This document shows, piece after piece, positions 40,877 through 49,353 of a stretch of 64,000 bases of DNA (its first letter is position 1; every line of letters starts with the position of its first letter). Made by a program: the position numbers and the translations under genes. The stretch lies in assembly GCF_963677075.1 (NCBI RefSeq), contig NZ_OY781873.1, forward strand, positions 744,001 through 808,000, read 5' to 3'. Under the pieces are notes generated by a model that was not told the origin of the DNA, did no database searches, and was given only the letters and a program-made list of their open reading frames with translations. The DNA comes from an uncultured Sphaerochaeta sp. (lineage in GTDB: Bacteria; Spirochaetota; Spirochaetia; Sphaerochaetales; Sphaerochaetaceae).

Positions 40877-42630
40877 ATAGTATCCTTACTGGTATTTGGG
40901 ATTGTGATTACCACAGTGCATCCTCTGTGTATACTACTTGCGATGTCTATGCTTGAATCAGGATAGAGCAATGAGAGCCTATGCACGCAATTTGCAATCC
41001 CCACTGAGCTCATTACATCAGTAGTTGACTCATCAAACCCAACTCCATCGTCCTGCAAAGAGATTACTGTTGCCTGATTCGCGATGTATACCCGAATTTC
41101 TATGTGACTTGCTTCTGTTTTTGGTTCAATCCCGTGGATGATGGCATTCTCCACAAATGGTTGGAGAATCAACCGAGGGACCACAATATGTTCGGAGGCA
41201 GAGTCTACGGTAATCTTGTAGAGCAACTTTTCAGAGTGCCTGATCTGCTGGAGGAGTAGATAGTCAGCGATAAACTTCAGCTCTTCCCTCAGTGTTACCG
41301 TTTCTTCCTTACGAAGAACATAGTGCAACATGTCGGATAACCCGAAGAGTCCTGTTTCCAGCTTGGAAATATCCTGATCATAGGTAAGAGCAATCAACCC
41401 GTTAATTGTATTGAACAAGAAATGTGGTTGTATCTGTGACAACAGAGCCCTGTTCTCTGCTTCTCTTTGTGCAAGTTGGGCCACATAGGTTCTTTGTATG
41501 GTCTTATTTAATTCCTCAATCATTTGGTTGACTCTTAGTCCAAGCTCTTGTAGTTCCCACTGAGGTTCAGGAAGATAGCGAACAGAAAAATCGCCTTTTT
41601 CTACCGATGCCAATACACTTCTCAATTGTGCTATTGGATCAGTAATCCTTCGGGAGAAACGCTTGTTGAGGAATAGGGCAGTGAGAAAAGCGATTACATA
41701 AAGAATGATTCCAATGAAATAAATCCTTGCTGATTTAAACCAAATCGTAAAGCTATCGAGGATGATATGTAATGTATAATCAGTATTCTTAATAGGTTTT
41801 TCAATATGAGAAGAGCTTCTTGTCTCCTGAGCAAGCTTCTGTTCATGCTCTCCAGTCATTATAATATCTAATTGATTCAGCATGGAAGGTTCTGATGCTG
41901 CTATATAGATCAAGCGATTAGCTTGGTCAGTGATGTAGATGCATGAAGGGGCATGGAAGTCCATATTTTTCAAGAATCGATCAAAACTGCTTGTAAGCGC
42001 ATCTATCTTTATTACTGCATAGGGTTCTCTTGTGAGTAGGTTGCGAATGGTTCCTATATATGAGAAACGTTCTTTCTGGTCGGTAAAATCATAGTAATCT
42101 GGAACATGGGGTGGCATGAAGACAGCTTTTCCTTCGGCTTCTATTGCTTCTTGGTACCACGGTTCCTTTGCCCAATCATAGTCTGGAATGGGGATAGAGT
42201 TGATATAATTTGAACTTGAATACAGAACATTTTGGTCTTTTACAATCAGTGCACTATAGAAATCGTTTCGGGTATAGCGAACTGAGCTCAGGAGGGAGTC
42301 CAAAGCCGAGTCAAGTCTTGCTTGCTCTGAAAAACTGATTGAGTCTTCTTTGGATAGTCTCTGTATTTGCGTCATTACCTCATTGCTGAAGTAGGGAAGC
42401 AGTGCTACCTGCTGTAAGTCCTTGATGTAGAGCGATACATTAGTAGCCAAGCTTTCTAGATAGCCATCTGTAACAAGAAGTATGTCTTGTTTGTAGTGAT
42501 AGTCCATCAAGCTGGCGCTGATGGTTACGATGAGAAGAAAAGGGATAAATGTACTGGAAATAAAGTATCTTATCAGCTTGGCAGCGAGTTTGTCCCTGCT
42601 ATATCTTTTCATGCTACGCCAAGCTACCAT
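40873..42630 (-). CDS. Sensor histidine kinase (YesM family)
   Basis: 585 residues. Membrane helix near 20-45, an extracellular sensing region of about 240 residues, a second helix near 290-310, then HAMP (about 315-365), the His-kinase dimerisation motif ALLSQIQPHFLFNTINGL and an ATPase domain (RLILQPFVENAIIHGIEP, DDGVGFDES). It is expected to autophosphorylate and pass phosphate to the adjacent YesN protein, sensing an extracellular carbohydrate or its binding protein. AAAGGAAA precedes the ATG at 42630; a start six codons later is possible. Confidence 0.93.
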   Translation of the reverse strand: MVAWRSMKRYSRDKLAAKLIRYFISSTFIPFLLIVTISASLMDYHYKQDILLVTDGYLESLATNVSLYIKDLQQVALLPYFSNEVMTQIQRLSKEDSISFSEQARLDSALDSLLSSVRYTRNDFYSALIVKDQNVLYSSSNYINSIPIPDYDWAKEPWYQEAIEAEGKAVFMPPHVPDYYDFTDQKERFSYIGTIRNLLTREPYAVIKIDALTSSFDRFLKNMDFHAPSCIYITDQANRLIYIAASEPSMLNQLDIIMTGEHEQKLAQETRSSSHIEKPIKNTDYTLHIILDSFTIWFKSARIYFIGIILYVIAFLTALFLNKRFSRRITDPIAQLRSVLASVEKGDFSVRYLPEPQWELQELGLRVNQMIEELNKTIQRTYVAQLAQREAENRALLSQIQPHFLFNTINGLIALTYDQDISKLETGLFGLSDMLHYVLRKEETVTLREELKFIADYLLLQQIRHSEKLLYKITVDSASEHIVVPRLILQPFVENAIIHGIEPKTEASHIEIRVYIANQATVISLQDDGVGFDESTTDVMSSVGIANCVHRLSLLYPDSSIDIASSIHRGCTVVITIPNTSKDTI

Positions 42631-42750
42631 AGGCTATTTCCTTTGTCAAAGTGAAAAGATGAATATCTCAAAAAAGTGTTATCGGATGTAAAGAAATCAT
42701 TATTTCTGTCATCCCTTCTAGAGGGTAGGATGGGTTGCAAGGAGATTGAA

Positions 42751-44016
42751 ATGAAAAGAAACATGATCATGGCTCTTGTACTGAGCCTGCTTCTGGTTTT
42801 TCCTGTATTTGCTTCAGGAAAAAAGGAAGAAAGTACTTCCAATGAAACCGGATTGCGCGGTACTCTTTCTGTGGCTACCAATACTGAAGACCCTACCTTC
42901 AGTGCCGTTGATGAAATCGTCAACCGATTCATGGAAGCGAATCCTGGGGTGGAAGTAGAGTATGTATCCTATACAAAGGACTACGAGAACCTCATGAAAG
43001 CTAAAATGGCGGCAAATGACCTTCCTGATGTATTTGCAACCCACGGTTGGGGTGTAAAACGATATTCCGAGTATCTTATGCCTTTGAATGAACTTTCATT
43101 TGCAGAGCGCTTCACGGAATCAATCTTGAATGTCATCTCCACCCCGGAAGGTGACATTGTTACCATGCCGGTGACCACAGAGTTGAGTGGCATTATCTAC
43201 AACAAGGATATTCTTAAGGAAGCAGGATGGGACAGAGTCCCCCGCACATGGGATGAATTCTTGCAGAGCTGTGAGGATGTGAAGGCACTTGGTGTTGTTC
43301 CTGTATACATCGCAGGAAAGGATACAAGAAGTCAGGCAAACCTCATGGATGTTGCAGCTCCTACCTTCCTTACCACCTATGAAGAGGAAGACTTCTCTCA
43401 GTCCTTGTACGATGGAACGTTTGATTGGAAGAACTGGAGTCGTGTTGCAAGATTTTTAAAAACGCTCTCCGATCGTGGATATCTGAATGTGGATGCCAAT
43501 ACTGCTGATCCTATATATCGTGGAGAAAAGCTTGCCTACGGTGAAACAATGTATGTGTTCCAAAACCAAGCACAGATTGCCTCTGCTTGGGATATCAACC
43601 CTAATGCGAATCTCTCCATGATGCCTGTTCCCGTATATCATGAAGAAGACGATCCAATCATGATCGGTGGTGAACGAGAGAGTTATGGTATCTGGAAAGA
43701 TACCGAGAATAAGGAAATTGCGATTGCTTTCCTGGAGTTCATGTCCAGGCCAGAAAATATTAAATATGTCTGCGAGACTACAAGCATGCCTACCGGCTTT
43801 GTTGACGTAGATGTTGACCTTAGGCTATCCAGTGACTTCAAGCAGTACCAAAACCTGCGGACATTCCCATATTTTGATCGCGAGTGGCTTCCTTCCGGTA
43901 TGTGGGCTACGATGCGTAGCACTGGTGGAGCACTTACAGCAGGTGAAATTACGGTTGACCAGGCTTGTGACCTAATGGCCGAAAGTTATTACTCACTACT
44001 CTCTCAACAGCAATAA
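42751..44016 (+). CDS. Sugar ABC transporter substrate-binding protein
   Basis: 421 residues. Signal peptide MKRNMIMALVLSLLLVFPVFASGKKEE, then a family-1 solute-binding fold (DEIVNRFMEANPGVEVEYVSYTKDYENLMKAKMAANDLPDVFA). The FASGK junction may be a signal-peptidase I site. It delivers substrate to the two permeases downstream. AAGGAGA precedes the ATG at 42751. First gene of a six-gene operon, divergent from the yesMN pair. Confidence 0.92.
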   Translation: MKRNMIMALVLSLLLVFPVFASGKKEESTSNETGLRGTLSVATNTEDPTFSAVDEIVNRFMEANPGVEVEYVSYTKDYENLMKAKMAANDLPDVFATHGWGVKRYSEYLMPLNELSFAERFTESILNVISTPEGDIVTMPVTTELSGIIYNKDILKEAGWDRVPRTWDEFLQSCEDVKALGVVPVYIAGKDTRSQANLMDVAAPTFLTTYEEEDFSQSLYDGTFDWKNWSRVARFLKTLSDRGYLNVDANTADPIYRGEKLAYGETMYVFQNQAQIASAWDINPNANLSMMPVPVYHEEDDPIMIGGERESYGIWKDTENKEIAIAFLEFMSRPENIKYVCETTSMPTGFVDVDVDLRLSSDFKQYQNLRTFPYFDREWLPSGMWATMRSTGGALTAGEITVDQACDLMAESYYSLLSQQQ

Positions 44017-44054
44017 GAATGATTGAGGATGTCTGTACCATGAGGTGCAGGCAT

Positions 44055-44068
44055 CCCCTTATAAGGGG
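44055..44068 (+). other. Intercistronic palindrome between binding protein and permease
   Basis: CCCCTTATAAGGGG is a perfect 14-bp palindrome just before the permease ribosome-binding site. The RNA hairpin has a TATA loop and no T-run, so it probably stabilises or differentiates the mRNA, as at 13344-13367 and 51855-51878. Confidence 0.5.
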
Positions 44069-44075
44069 TAAGAAG

Positions 44076-44987
44076 ATGGCAGAAGCTACTATGAAACGTT
44101 TTTCTCGCTTTTTATACGCAGATCCTAGAGCCTTGACCTTGCTTACGCTTCCGGCTGTCGTTTTGTTTTCAGTATTTGTGGTATTCCCAATTATTTCGGG
44201 ACTGAACATTTCATTTACAAACTGGAATGGGTATTCACAATCATATTCCTATGTAGGACTCCAGAACTACCTAGATGTTTTTAGTACTGAATCGGTGTGG
44301 ATAGCTTTTCGTAATACGTTGGTCTATGGATTTGGTTCTACCTTGGTGCAGACCGTACTTGGATTGGGTCTTGCCATGTTGTTGGTTGATAAATTCTTCT
44401 TGAGAAACGTAACTAGGACTATTGTCTATATTCCAGCCATGGTAGCCCAGTTGGTCATAGGCTATATCTGGTATTTTATTGTTACCTACGAACGGGGCGC
44501 ACTCAACGATATTATTCAACTGTTCGGGGTAGCTCCAGTTGATTGGATGAGCAAGGGTAGTAGGGCTGTGCTTATTATCATGCTAATCAACTCCATAGCG
44601 TATTGTGGGAAAACAATGATAATTTTCATTGCTGGATTGGAGTCAGTTCCAAACATGTACCATGAAGCTGCATCTATTGATGGTGCCTCAGGGTGGCAGT
44701 CTTTTCGTCATATTACCATTCCACTGCTTCTTCCTGCATTTACGACCAGTCTCGTGTTAAATATCATTGGAGGGTTAAAAATGTTTGGCTTGGTTATAGC
44801 AATGACTGATGGAGGACCTGGATATGCAAGTCACTCGTTGTCTTCCTTGATAAACACCATGTACTTTGCCAACCAACGGGCAGGGTTCTCTGCCGCTATC
44901 GGTATTTTCAGCTTTATCTTTATTATGCTGGTAAGTATTCTTCTTCGACGATATCTCGACCATAAGGATCAACAATACAATGGCTAA
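44076..44987 (+). CDS. Sugar ABC transporter permease, MalF type
   Basis: About 303 residues with six helices. Segments typical of MalF-type subunits: ISGLNISFTNWNGY after the first helix and the EAA loop MYHEAASIDGASGWQSFRHITIPLLLPAF. The ATG at 44076 follows AGGGGTAAG; the longer frame overlaps the binding-protein region. Overlaps the next permease by 8 bp. The shared ATPase is not encoded here. Confidence 0.94.
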   Translation: MAEATMKRFSRFLYADPRALTLLTLPAVVLFSVFVVFPIISGLNISFTNWNGYSQSYSYVGLQNYLDVFSTESVWIAFRNTLVYGFGSTLVQTVLGLGLAMLLVDKFFLRNVTRTIVYIPAMVAQLVIGYIWYFIVTYERGALNDIIQLFGVAPVDWMSKGSRAVLIIMLINSIAYCGKTMIIFIAGLESVPNMYHEAASIDGASGWQSFRHITIPLLLPAFTTSLVLNIIGGLKMFGLVIAMTDGGPGYASHSLSSLINTMYFANQRAGFSAAIGIFSFIFIMLVSILLRRYLDHKDQQYNG

Positions 44988-45816
44988 GGCAAAGAATAAT
45001 TTACAGGCACGTCATAATTGGATCAAGAATTGTATCGCTGTAGTTACCAGTGTTTTTTTCTTTGCTCCGTTTTATATCATTATCTCTCTCTCGTTTAAGG
45101 TACGGGGAGATAGGTCAAGTCACTGGTTGTTTCCCTCATCTCCGAAGATAGAATCCTACTTCGTTGCGCTTACCAAGGGGAATATTGGGACAGCCATTGT
45201 CAATACGCTTATCGTTACCGTATTCGCTGTTGTCCTGATTGTATTGTTTGGATCGATTGCCTCTTACCCCTTGGCTCGTCATCGGTCAAAACTCAATAAG
45301 TTTATTCTTTCTGCATTTGTCGGGGTCATGATGGTCCCTCCGTTATCTGTCTTGGTGCCAATTTATCGGTTGATGGTCTCTCTTGGTGGAATAAATACGT
45401 TTTGGGGAATCATTATCTTATCCACTACCTACGGGTTGCCTATGTCAGTATTCATGTTCTCGAACTTTATATCGACCATTCCGAAGGAATTGGACGAGGC
45501 AGCATTGTTGGATGGTTGTTCCCAGTTTGCAATTTTTCCCCGTATCATACTGCCTAATATGATGCCGGTAGTATCTTCTGTGATTATTCTCACTGGAGTC
45601 TCCATATGGAATGACTATAGTTTTCAGCTCTACATTCTACAGAAACCAAAACTTAGGACAATCACCTTGGCTATGTCTTCCTTCTTCTCTGAGGGAATGA
45701 CCAACCTGCCTGCTGCTGCAGCTGCAGCAGTCTTGGCTGTATTGCCCGTTGTCCTTCTCTATCTCTTTCTTCAGAAATATTTCATTAAGGGTACTGTGGA
45801 TAGCGCAGTTAAATAG
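44980..45816 (+). CDS. Sugar ABC transporter permease, MalG type
   Basis: 278 residues, six helices. The EAA loop is LDEAALLDGCSQFAIFPRIILPNMMPVVSSV, and the C-terminal LQKYFIKGTVDSAVK is typical. An Ala-rich segment (LPAAAAAAVLAVLPV) is in the last helix. It pairs with the previous permease. Ten bases after its stop comes the first of two 2H phosphoesterase genes. Confidence 0.94.
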   Translation: MAKAKNNLQARHNWIKNCIAVVTSVFFFAPFYIIISLSFKVRGDRSSHWLFPSSPKIESYFVALTKGNIGTAIVNTLIVTVFAVVLIVLFGSIASYPLARHRSKLNKFILSAFVGVMMVPPLSVLVPIYRLMVSLGGINTFWGIIILSTTYGLPMSVFMFSNFISTIPKELDEAALLDGCSQFAIFPRIILPNMMPVVSSVIILTGVSIWNDYSFQLYILQKPKLRTITLAMSSFFSEGMTNLPAAAAAAVLAVLPVVLLYLFLQKYFIKGTVDSAVK

Positions 45817-45825
45817 GAGTTTATC

Positions 45826-46509
45826 GTGTTAGATGTATCATTTGGATCATCAGTTGGGAAAAAATTCAATGCTGATGGTACGTTTCGTAGGTTTCCTGGA
45901 AATACAATTGTATGTCTTCTTGACCATGCATCAGAGATTTTCGATCGCTCAAGGTCTATTCGAGAGGAATTGACGACAAGCGTAATAGCTTCTTGTCTTG
46001 CTCCACTACCTGATGAGAGTTTGCATATGACCGCAATCGAAGGGGTGTGTGACCATGTACGAAAGCCAAGGTTCTGGACGCAAAAACTACCGACTGACTC
46101 AGATATTACTCAAGTAGATGCTTTTTTTTTGGAAACGTGGGATACACTACCTCTTCTTGGTGAGGTTCGTATGACTGTTGACCATCTTAGGGTAGATAAT
46201 GGAATATGCATTGGTTTGGTCCCATCTACAGAACAGGATGAAAAGCTGATACGTGACTGGAGGGATTTGGTTGGTGAAGCTTTGGGACTTCGATTTCCGG
46301 GACATGATTCGTACGCTTTTCATATCAGCCTTGCGTATGGGATTAAAATGCCAAATACACCCCAAATGGAGTTTCTTGAGCAGTATAAAACTTCGTTTGA
46401 CCAGATGAGTAAAGCCGTTCCCTTTTCCTTTGTTGTGCCAGAGCCATCCCTAACGTTCTTTGATGACATGTCCTATTTTTCTTCCCATCCAATCTCGAGG
46501 TCTCTATGA
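45826..46509 (+). CDS. DUF1868-type 2H phosphoesterase, copy 1
   Basis: 227 residues. The two HxT/S motifs of 2H phosphoesterases are intact: LHMTAIEG (His 67, Thr 69) and FHISLAYG (His 166, Ser 168). The N-terminal GKKFNADGTFRRFPGNT is characteristic of DUF1868 proteins. The fold acts on 2',3'-cyclic or linear phosphodiesters of nucleotides or sugars. GTG start at 45826 with TAGGAG upstream. It lies inside a sugar-uptake operon, so a cyclic-phosphate sugar or a nucleotide product is a possible substrate. Function is inferred from fold only. Confidence 0.8.
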   Translation: MLDVSFGSSVGKKFNADGTFRRFPGNTIVCLLDHASEIFDRSRSIREELTTSVIASCLAPLPDESLHMTAIEGVCDHVRKPRFWTQKLPTDSDITQVDAFFLETWDTLPLLGEVRMTVDHLRVDNGICIGLVPSTEQDEKLIRDWRDLVGEALGLRFPGHDSYAFHISLAYGIKMPNTPQMEFLEQYKTSFDQMSKAVPFSFVVPEPSLTFFDDMSYFSSHPISRSL

Positions 46510-47171
46510 TAACTAAGAATTTTGGGTCTTGTATCGGAAGCAAGTTCAATGCTGATGGAACATTTCGACCTTTTGCCGGAAATACCATTATCTCATCGTT
46601 GGCGGGCCAGCCGATACACACGGAACTTGTGCAATTACAGAATACACTGCTTGCTGGAGGACGAAGTCAGTACTTGATTCCCCTCCCTCCGGGCAGCTTT
46701 CATATGACGGTTTTTGAGGGGGTTTGTGACCCGGTAAGGGAGCCTAAGCACTGGACCTCATTGGCCCCATTAGATGCTTCTCTTGAAACGGTGACAGAAC
46801 TCTTGCACAAGAAGTTTCTCGGTATTCCGGATTTCCTATCAGTCTCCATGCAGTGTGTCGGGCTCCGTATTGATGGGGCTGTGAGTATTCAGGTGGAACC
46901 TTGTTCAAAACAAGAGAAACAAGCCCTATCAGCCTATCGGGATGCATGTTCTCAGGTGTTGGGGATTAAGTTTCCAAACCAAGGCTCCTATACGTTTCAT
47001 ATAGGGCTTGCGTATGGACGGAAGCCTGCCGAGGCAGATGATGCAAGCTTTGGTATTTTTCAGCAACACGTAGCAAAGGAACTGCGAGAAAATCCAATTC
47101 GATTTGTTGTTCCCTCTCCAGCATTTTCCATATTCGATGACATGTCTCAATTTCAGCCATACAGGGAGTGA
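46506..47171 (+). CDS. DUF1868-type 2H phosphoesterase, copy 2 with altered second motif
   Basis: 221 residues, clearly homologous along its length to copy 1 (shared KFNADGTFRPFAGNT and the H-M-T motif FHMTVFEG, His 66/Thr 68). The second motif reads FHIGLAYG, with Gly 167 where Ser or Thr is expected, so catalysis may be reduced or changed. It starts by ATGA overlap with copy 1. A tandem duplicate followed by divergence of one active-site motif is the simplest reading; the two may form a heterodimer. Confidence 0.78.
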   Translation: MITKNFGSCIGSKFNADGTFRPFAGNTIISSLAGQPIHTELVQLQNTLLAGGRSQYLIPLPPGSFHMTVFEGVCDPVREPKHWTSLAPLDASLETVTELLHKKFLGIPDFLSVSMQCVGLRIDGAVSIQVEPCSKQEKQALSAYRDACSQVLGIKFPNQGSYTFHIGLAYGRKPAEADDASFGIFQQHVAKELRENPIRFVVPSPAFSIFDDMSQFQPYRE

Positions 47172-47175
47172 GCAA

Positions 47176-47916
47176 ATGCAGTATCTTCTCGTGTTTCTTG
47201 TAGCTATTGCTGCAACCTTCCTGCAGACCAGTATCGGGTTTGGGTTCGCTGTGTTTGCAATGATCTTTCTTCCTATGGTACTTCCCTACGGAACGGCTAT
47301 TGCAATTTGCCAAGCAATCGCAATCCTGAATACAACATACCTTGCAATACGTTACTACAAATATATCCAGTGGAAGATAATGATTCCCCTTCTCATACCA
47401 ACATTGGTTTTGGGTATAGCCTTCACACTTGTTTCCTTTTCTTTTGAAACACAGTATCTGAAAGCGATGTTGGGATTTGTACTCCTGTTGCTCTCATTGT
47501 ATTTCTTTCGGTTCTCGAACAGTTTTCATGTACAACCAACACGCAAGACAGGGATGGCCATGGGTGCAATTTCTGGGGTGGGAAATGGCTTGTTTGGTAT
47601 TGGGGGACCTCCCGCTGCGTTATATCTGCTTCCTGCCATCAATGAAAAACTTGCCTATCTGGCTACAGTCCAGGCCTATTTTACCTTCAATAATATTACG
47701 AATCTGACCACACGTATTCTGAAGGGTGCATTTGAGTTGAGTCATATAGGACTACTTATTGTTGGTTGGTTGGGTGTTGGATTGGGGACTGTACTTGGCT
47801 TGATTGCCTTCAAGCGTGTGAAGACTGAGATTTTCAAGAAACTTGTCTACGCATTCGTTGGGCTGAATGGAGCGTGGATCATTATACAGGAGTTGATTAT
47901 TCCTTTCTTTCAGTGA
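47176..47916 (+). CDS. Sulfite exporter TauE/SafE (TSUP) family permease
   Basis: 246 residues with about eight helices. The TSUP signature appears twice: LQTSIGFGFAVFAMIFLPM near the start and GVGNGLFGIGGPPAALYLLP in the middle. The family exports sulfite, sulfoacetate, organosulfonates or other small anions. The ATG at 47176 follows AGGGAG. Last gene of the operon, so it may remove an anion released from the imported compound by the two 2H phosphoesterases, or just an unrelated waste product. Confidence 0.86.
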   Translation: MQYLLVFLVAIAATFLQTSIGFGFAVFAMIFLPMVLPYGTAIAICQAIAILNTTYLAIRYYKYIQWKIMIPLLIPTLVLGIAFTLVSFSFETQYLKAMLGFVLLLLSLYFFRFSNSFHVQPTRKTGMAMGAISGVGNGLFGIGGPPAALYLLPAINEKLAYLATVQAYFTFNNITNLTTRILKGAFELSHIGLLIVGWLGVGLGTVLGLIAFKRVKTEIFKKLVYAFVGLNGAWIIIQELIIPFFQ

Positions 47917-47985
47917 AGAAAGACAGATTTGTTACATCGATACAGATATTCAGCAAGAATTAAACTAATCATCTCCATAACCCTC

Positions 47986-48014
47986 TTGCATAAACGTAAC
48001 CAGTTACCTATAAT
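47986..48014 (+). promoter_or_regulatory. Promoter of the marR-type operon with operator in the spacer
   Basis: TTGCAT (47986-47991), 17 bp, and a perfect TATAAT (48009-48014). The spacer contains the first GTAACCAGTTAC element, so repressor binding would block RNA polymerase. A second TATAAT occurs 21 bp further on (48030-48035). Confidence 0.75.
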
Positions 48015-48049
48015 GCGTAACCAGTTACCTATAATGCGTAACCAGTTAC
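47996..48049. repeat. Three tandem operator repeats, period 21 bp, at the marR promoter
   Basis: GTAACCAGTTAC occurs at 47996, 48017 and 48038, each 21 bp apart, two helical turns. GTAAC and GTTAC form an inverted repeat around CA. The first two full units are identical and include TATAAT. The array covers the spacer, the -10 and the transcript start of the adjacent MarR-family gene, so it is most likely the autoregulatory operator. Confidence 0.8.
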
Positions 48050-48065
48050 CTAATAGGAGTTGAAG

Positions 48066-48524
48066 ATGAGTGATGATGAGATAAAGGCAAATGTATTCGG
48101 CTCACTCTTTCTTGTTGCTAATCGGTTACAGGTGTTGGGGGATTCCATCGATGAGCAGGTTTCCACTAAGCAGTGGTTGTTGTTGGCAGTATTATTCTCC
48201 TGCGAGAACCAGAAGTGTTCGCTGACTGAACTCTCAAAAAAGACTGGGAGTAGCCGCCAGAATGTGAAAAAGATGGCTGCAATACTCGAAAAGCGTGGGT
48301 TTCTTGAGCTTACGAGATCAGAGTTGGACAAGAGAACAGTGGAGGTGGCGCCGACACAGGCCTGTCTTTCCCATCTGAAGACACGACAAGGGGATGAACG
48401 TGCATTTGTTGACACCTTCTTTGCCGATTTTGATACTGAGATGCTTGCGGTAGTACACAGGAGCATTACCCAATGGATGAAGAATTTAGGACGTATGGAG
48501 GATACGTATGGGAAGGAGGAGTAA
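48066..48524 (+). CDS. MarR-family transcriptional regulator
   Basis: 152 residues. Winged-helix core: STKQWLLLAVLFSCENQKCSLTELSKKTGSSRQNVKKMAAILEKRGFLELTRSELDKRTVEVAPT, with helical ends for dimerisation. MarR repressors release DNA on binding phenolic or oxidising compounds. The ATG at 48066 follows AGGAG; a TTG six bases earlier is not used. Three tandem palindromes at 47996-48049 overlap its promoter. It overlaps the DUF6544 gene by 17 bp, so that gene is the likely co-regulated target. Confidence 0.92.
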   Translation: MSDDEIKANVFGSLFLVANRLQVLGDSIDEQVSTKQWLLLAVLFSCENQKCSLTELSKKTGSSRQNVKKMAAILEKRGFLELTRSELDKRTVEVAPTQACLSHLKTRQGDERAFVDTFFADFDTEMLAVVHRSITQWMKNLGRMEDTYGKEE

Positions 48525-49353
48525 GGTGGTCTTGAGCATTGTTGCGATAATTGTGGTGGTTTTATTGGTGCTATTGCTACCGCCTTCTGTACTGCAGAAG
48601 CGTTTTGCTGGTATTGAGCAGGAGTTCGTACAAAACCTGGAATCAAAGGAAGAGGTGTTCACCCTCGAGGAATTGGAAGGGTATCCCCTTCCTGTCCAGC
48701 GGTTTTATACTGAGGGTGGATTTATTGGAAAGCAAAAGATGAGTGGACTCAAGGCTGTCTTCTCTGATGTGCCCTTTTCCCTTGGAAGGGATAAGCCTGC
48801 CATCTCAATCGATTATACACAGATCAATGATGCAAGTGAGCCTCTGAGGTTTGCGTATATTAATTCCCATATCTATGGACTTCCTTTCCAGGGATTGGAT
48901 TCCTTCTCCGGTGGAAGAGGTTCCATGGAGGGGTATCTTGCAAAACGAATCAGGCTGTTCAACCAGAGGGGCGGTCATATGGATAAAGCCTGTTTGGTGA
49001 CCTATCTTGCAGAGGCTTTCTTTCTTCCCACTGTTGCACTCAGTGACATGGTATCGTGGGAGGCTATTGATGAAACCCATGCAAAGGCAACGATGAAAGC
49101 CTACGGAATGGAGGTATCGGGCATTTTTACCTTCTCTGAAACAGGTGAGATGCTGGTTTTCTCTACCGAGGATAGAATGGCGGCCTCTATGGACGGGTCT
49201 CTTGAACAGGTTCCCTGGAGCGCCGAGTGCGGTGAGTATGTAATCCAGGATGGTATGCGAGTTCCCACTCGGCTCAAGGCAACATGGCACTACCCTCAAG
49301 GTGATCTGCTTTACTTTGATGGAAAGGATGTCCAGATAACGTACTACTATTGA
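48508..49353 (+). CDS. Membrane-anchored DUF6544-like protein
   Basis: 281 residues. One N-terminal helix (about 5-26: VVLSIVAIIVVVLLVLLLPPS) anchors a soluble domain with GYPLPVQRFYTEGG, FSGGRGSMEGYLAKRIRLF and several aromatic beta-strand segments. This is the pattern of the DUF6544 proteins, whose function is unknown. GGAGG precedes the ATG. Translated with the MarR gene (17-bp overlap), it is probably induced by whatever relieves MarR. It ends convergent with the LacI gene at 49354, with no gap. Confidence 0.75.
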   Translation: MGRRSKVVLSIVAIIVVVLLVLLLPPSVLQKRFAGIEQEFVQNLESKEEVFTLEELEGYPLPVQRFYTEGGFIGKQKMSGLKAVFSDVPFSLGRDKPAISIDYTQINDASEPLRFAYINSHIYGLPFQGLDSFSGGRGSMEGYLAKRIRLFNQRGGHMDKACLVTYLAEAFFLPTVALSDMVSWEAIDETHAKATMKAYGMEVSGIFTFSETGEMLVFSTEDRMAASMDGSLEQVPWSAECGEYVIQDGMRVPTRLKATWHYPQGDLLYFDGKDVQITYYY

